The position numbers and the translations under genes are program-made. DNA of 5,767 nucleotides. Origin: an uncultured Marinilabiliales bacterium. Lineage in GTDB: Bacteria > Bacteroidota > Bacteroidia > Bacteroidales > BM520. A model generated the notes under the pieces. It ran no database searches. It worked only from the letters and a program-made list of their open reading frames with translations, and was not told the origin of the DNA. Shown here piece after piece: positions 5,585 through 5,767 of the stretch. The stretch is from positions 1 to 5,767 of the forward strand of contig CALFIZ010000078.1 in the NCBI GenBank assembly GCA_937877575.1, read 5' to 3'. Positions within the stretch are counted from its first letter, which is position 1, and every line of letters starts with the position of its first letter.

Positions 5585-5613
5585 ACATAATTATTATTAA
5601 ACAACAAGAAAAA

Positions 5614-5767
5614 ATGGCAACAAGACAGAAGAAGACCCTGATACAGGGCATTACGGCCGAGCAGGCCAACGATGCATTCGCAGCCTATGCGAAGGCAGAC
5701 GCTCAAATCAACAAAATCAACGCGGACATCGAGCTGCAATGCGCCAAGATACGCGAGAAACGCGCCG
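5614..5767 (+). CDS. Gam-like host-nuclease inhibitor, 5' part only
   Basis: Only the first 51 residues are present; the gene runs off the window. It begins MATRQKKTLIQGITAEQAND and continues as a charged helix (FAAYAKADAQINKINADIELQCAKIREKRA, residues 22-51), the long N-terminal coiled-coil helix expected of Mu Gam proteins. Mu Gam binds double-stranded DNA ends and protects phage DNA from host exonucleases such as RecBCD, and is related to Ku. The start lies 29 bp after the GemA-like gene, after an AT-rich leader ending AACAAGAAAAA, and the placement in the early operon of a Mu-like phage supports the call. Another coiled-coil protein cannot be excluded on this much sequence. Confidence 0.7.
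   Translation, partial: MATRQKKTLIQGITAEQANDAFAAYAKADAQINKINADIELQCAKIREKRA

Noticed and set aside
1..5767. CRISPR array, tRNA, rRNA, reverse transcriptase or diversity-generating element
   Set aside because: No regularly spaced repeats with unique spacers, no cloverleaf or rRNA sequence and no reverse-transcriptase motif were seen. If such a system exists in this phage it lies outside the window.

Overview
The window looks like the left (early) end of a Mu-like transposable prophage in a Bacteroidota host, most likely Bacteroides or a relative. Three things point there. The gene set is a leftward XRE-type repressor followed by a rightward run of small HTH protein, MuA-type DDE transposase, MuB-type AAA+ ATPase, GemA-like protein and Gam-like protein. 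The one recognisable promoter has a perfect Bacteroides -7 element (TAnnTTTG). Start codons are preceded by AT-rich leaders instead of Shine-Dalgarno sequences. The host assignment rests on these signals and on family resemblance recalled from memory; no search was run.

Layout. Positions 1-580 are very AT-rich and hold no convincing gene. They contain a hairpin terminator (318-358), three tandem 12-bp repeats (377-412), two related ~28-bp direct repeats 32 bp apart (429-489) and a leftward terminator for the repressor (481-517). The phage/host junction probably lies in this stretch; a TG at 375-376 just before the 12-bp repeats is my best candidate for the terminal dinucleotide, unproven. The repressor lies on the minus strand (581-979). 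A divergent control region (980-1081) follows. From 1082 to the end all genes point right with gaps of 4-34 bp, so they probably form one early operon: small HTH protein (1082), transposase (1275), ATPase B (3257), a 118-aa unknown (4152), a RadA/RecA-like ATPase (4513), GemA-like (5141) and the start of a Gam-like gene (5614, cut by the window edge).

How it works together (inference from Mu). The repressor would hold the rightward promoter off through 17-bp operator-like sites, two over that promoter and two more inside the repressor gene. On induction the small HTH protein could act like Ner/Cro, transposase A with ATPase B would carry out replicative transposition, and GemA and Gam would modulate host functions and protect DNA ends. 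The least explained parts are the RadA-like ATPase and the 118-aa protein between B and gemA, the four operator-like sites, and the repeats of the putative phage end.
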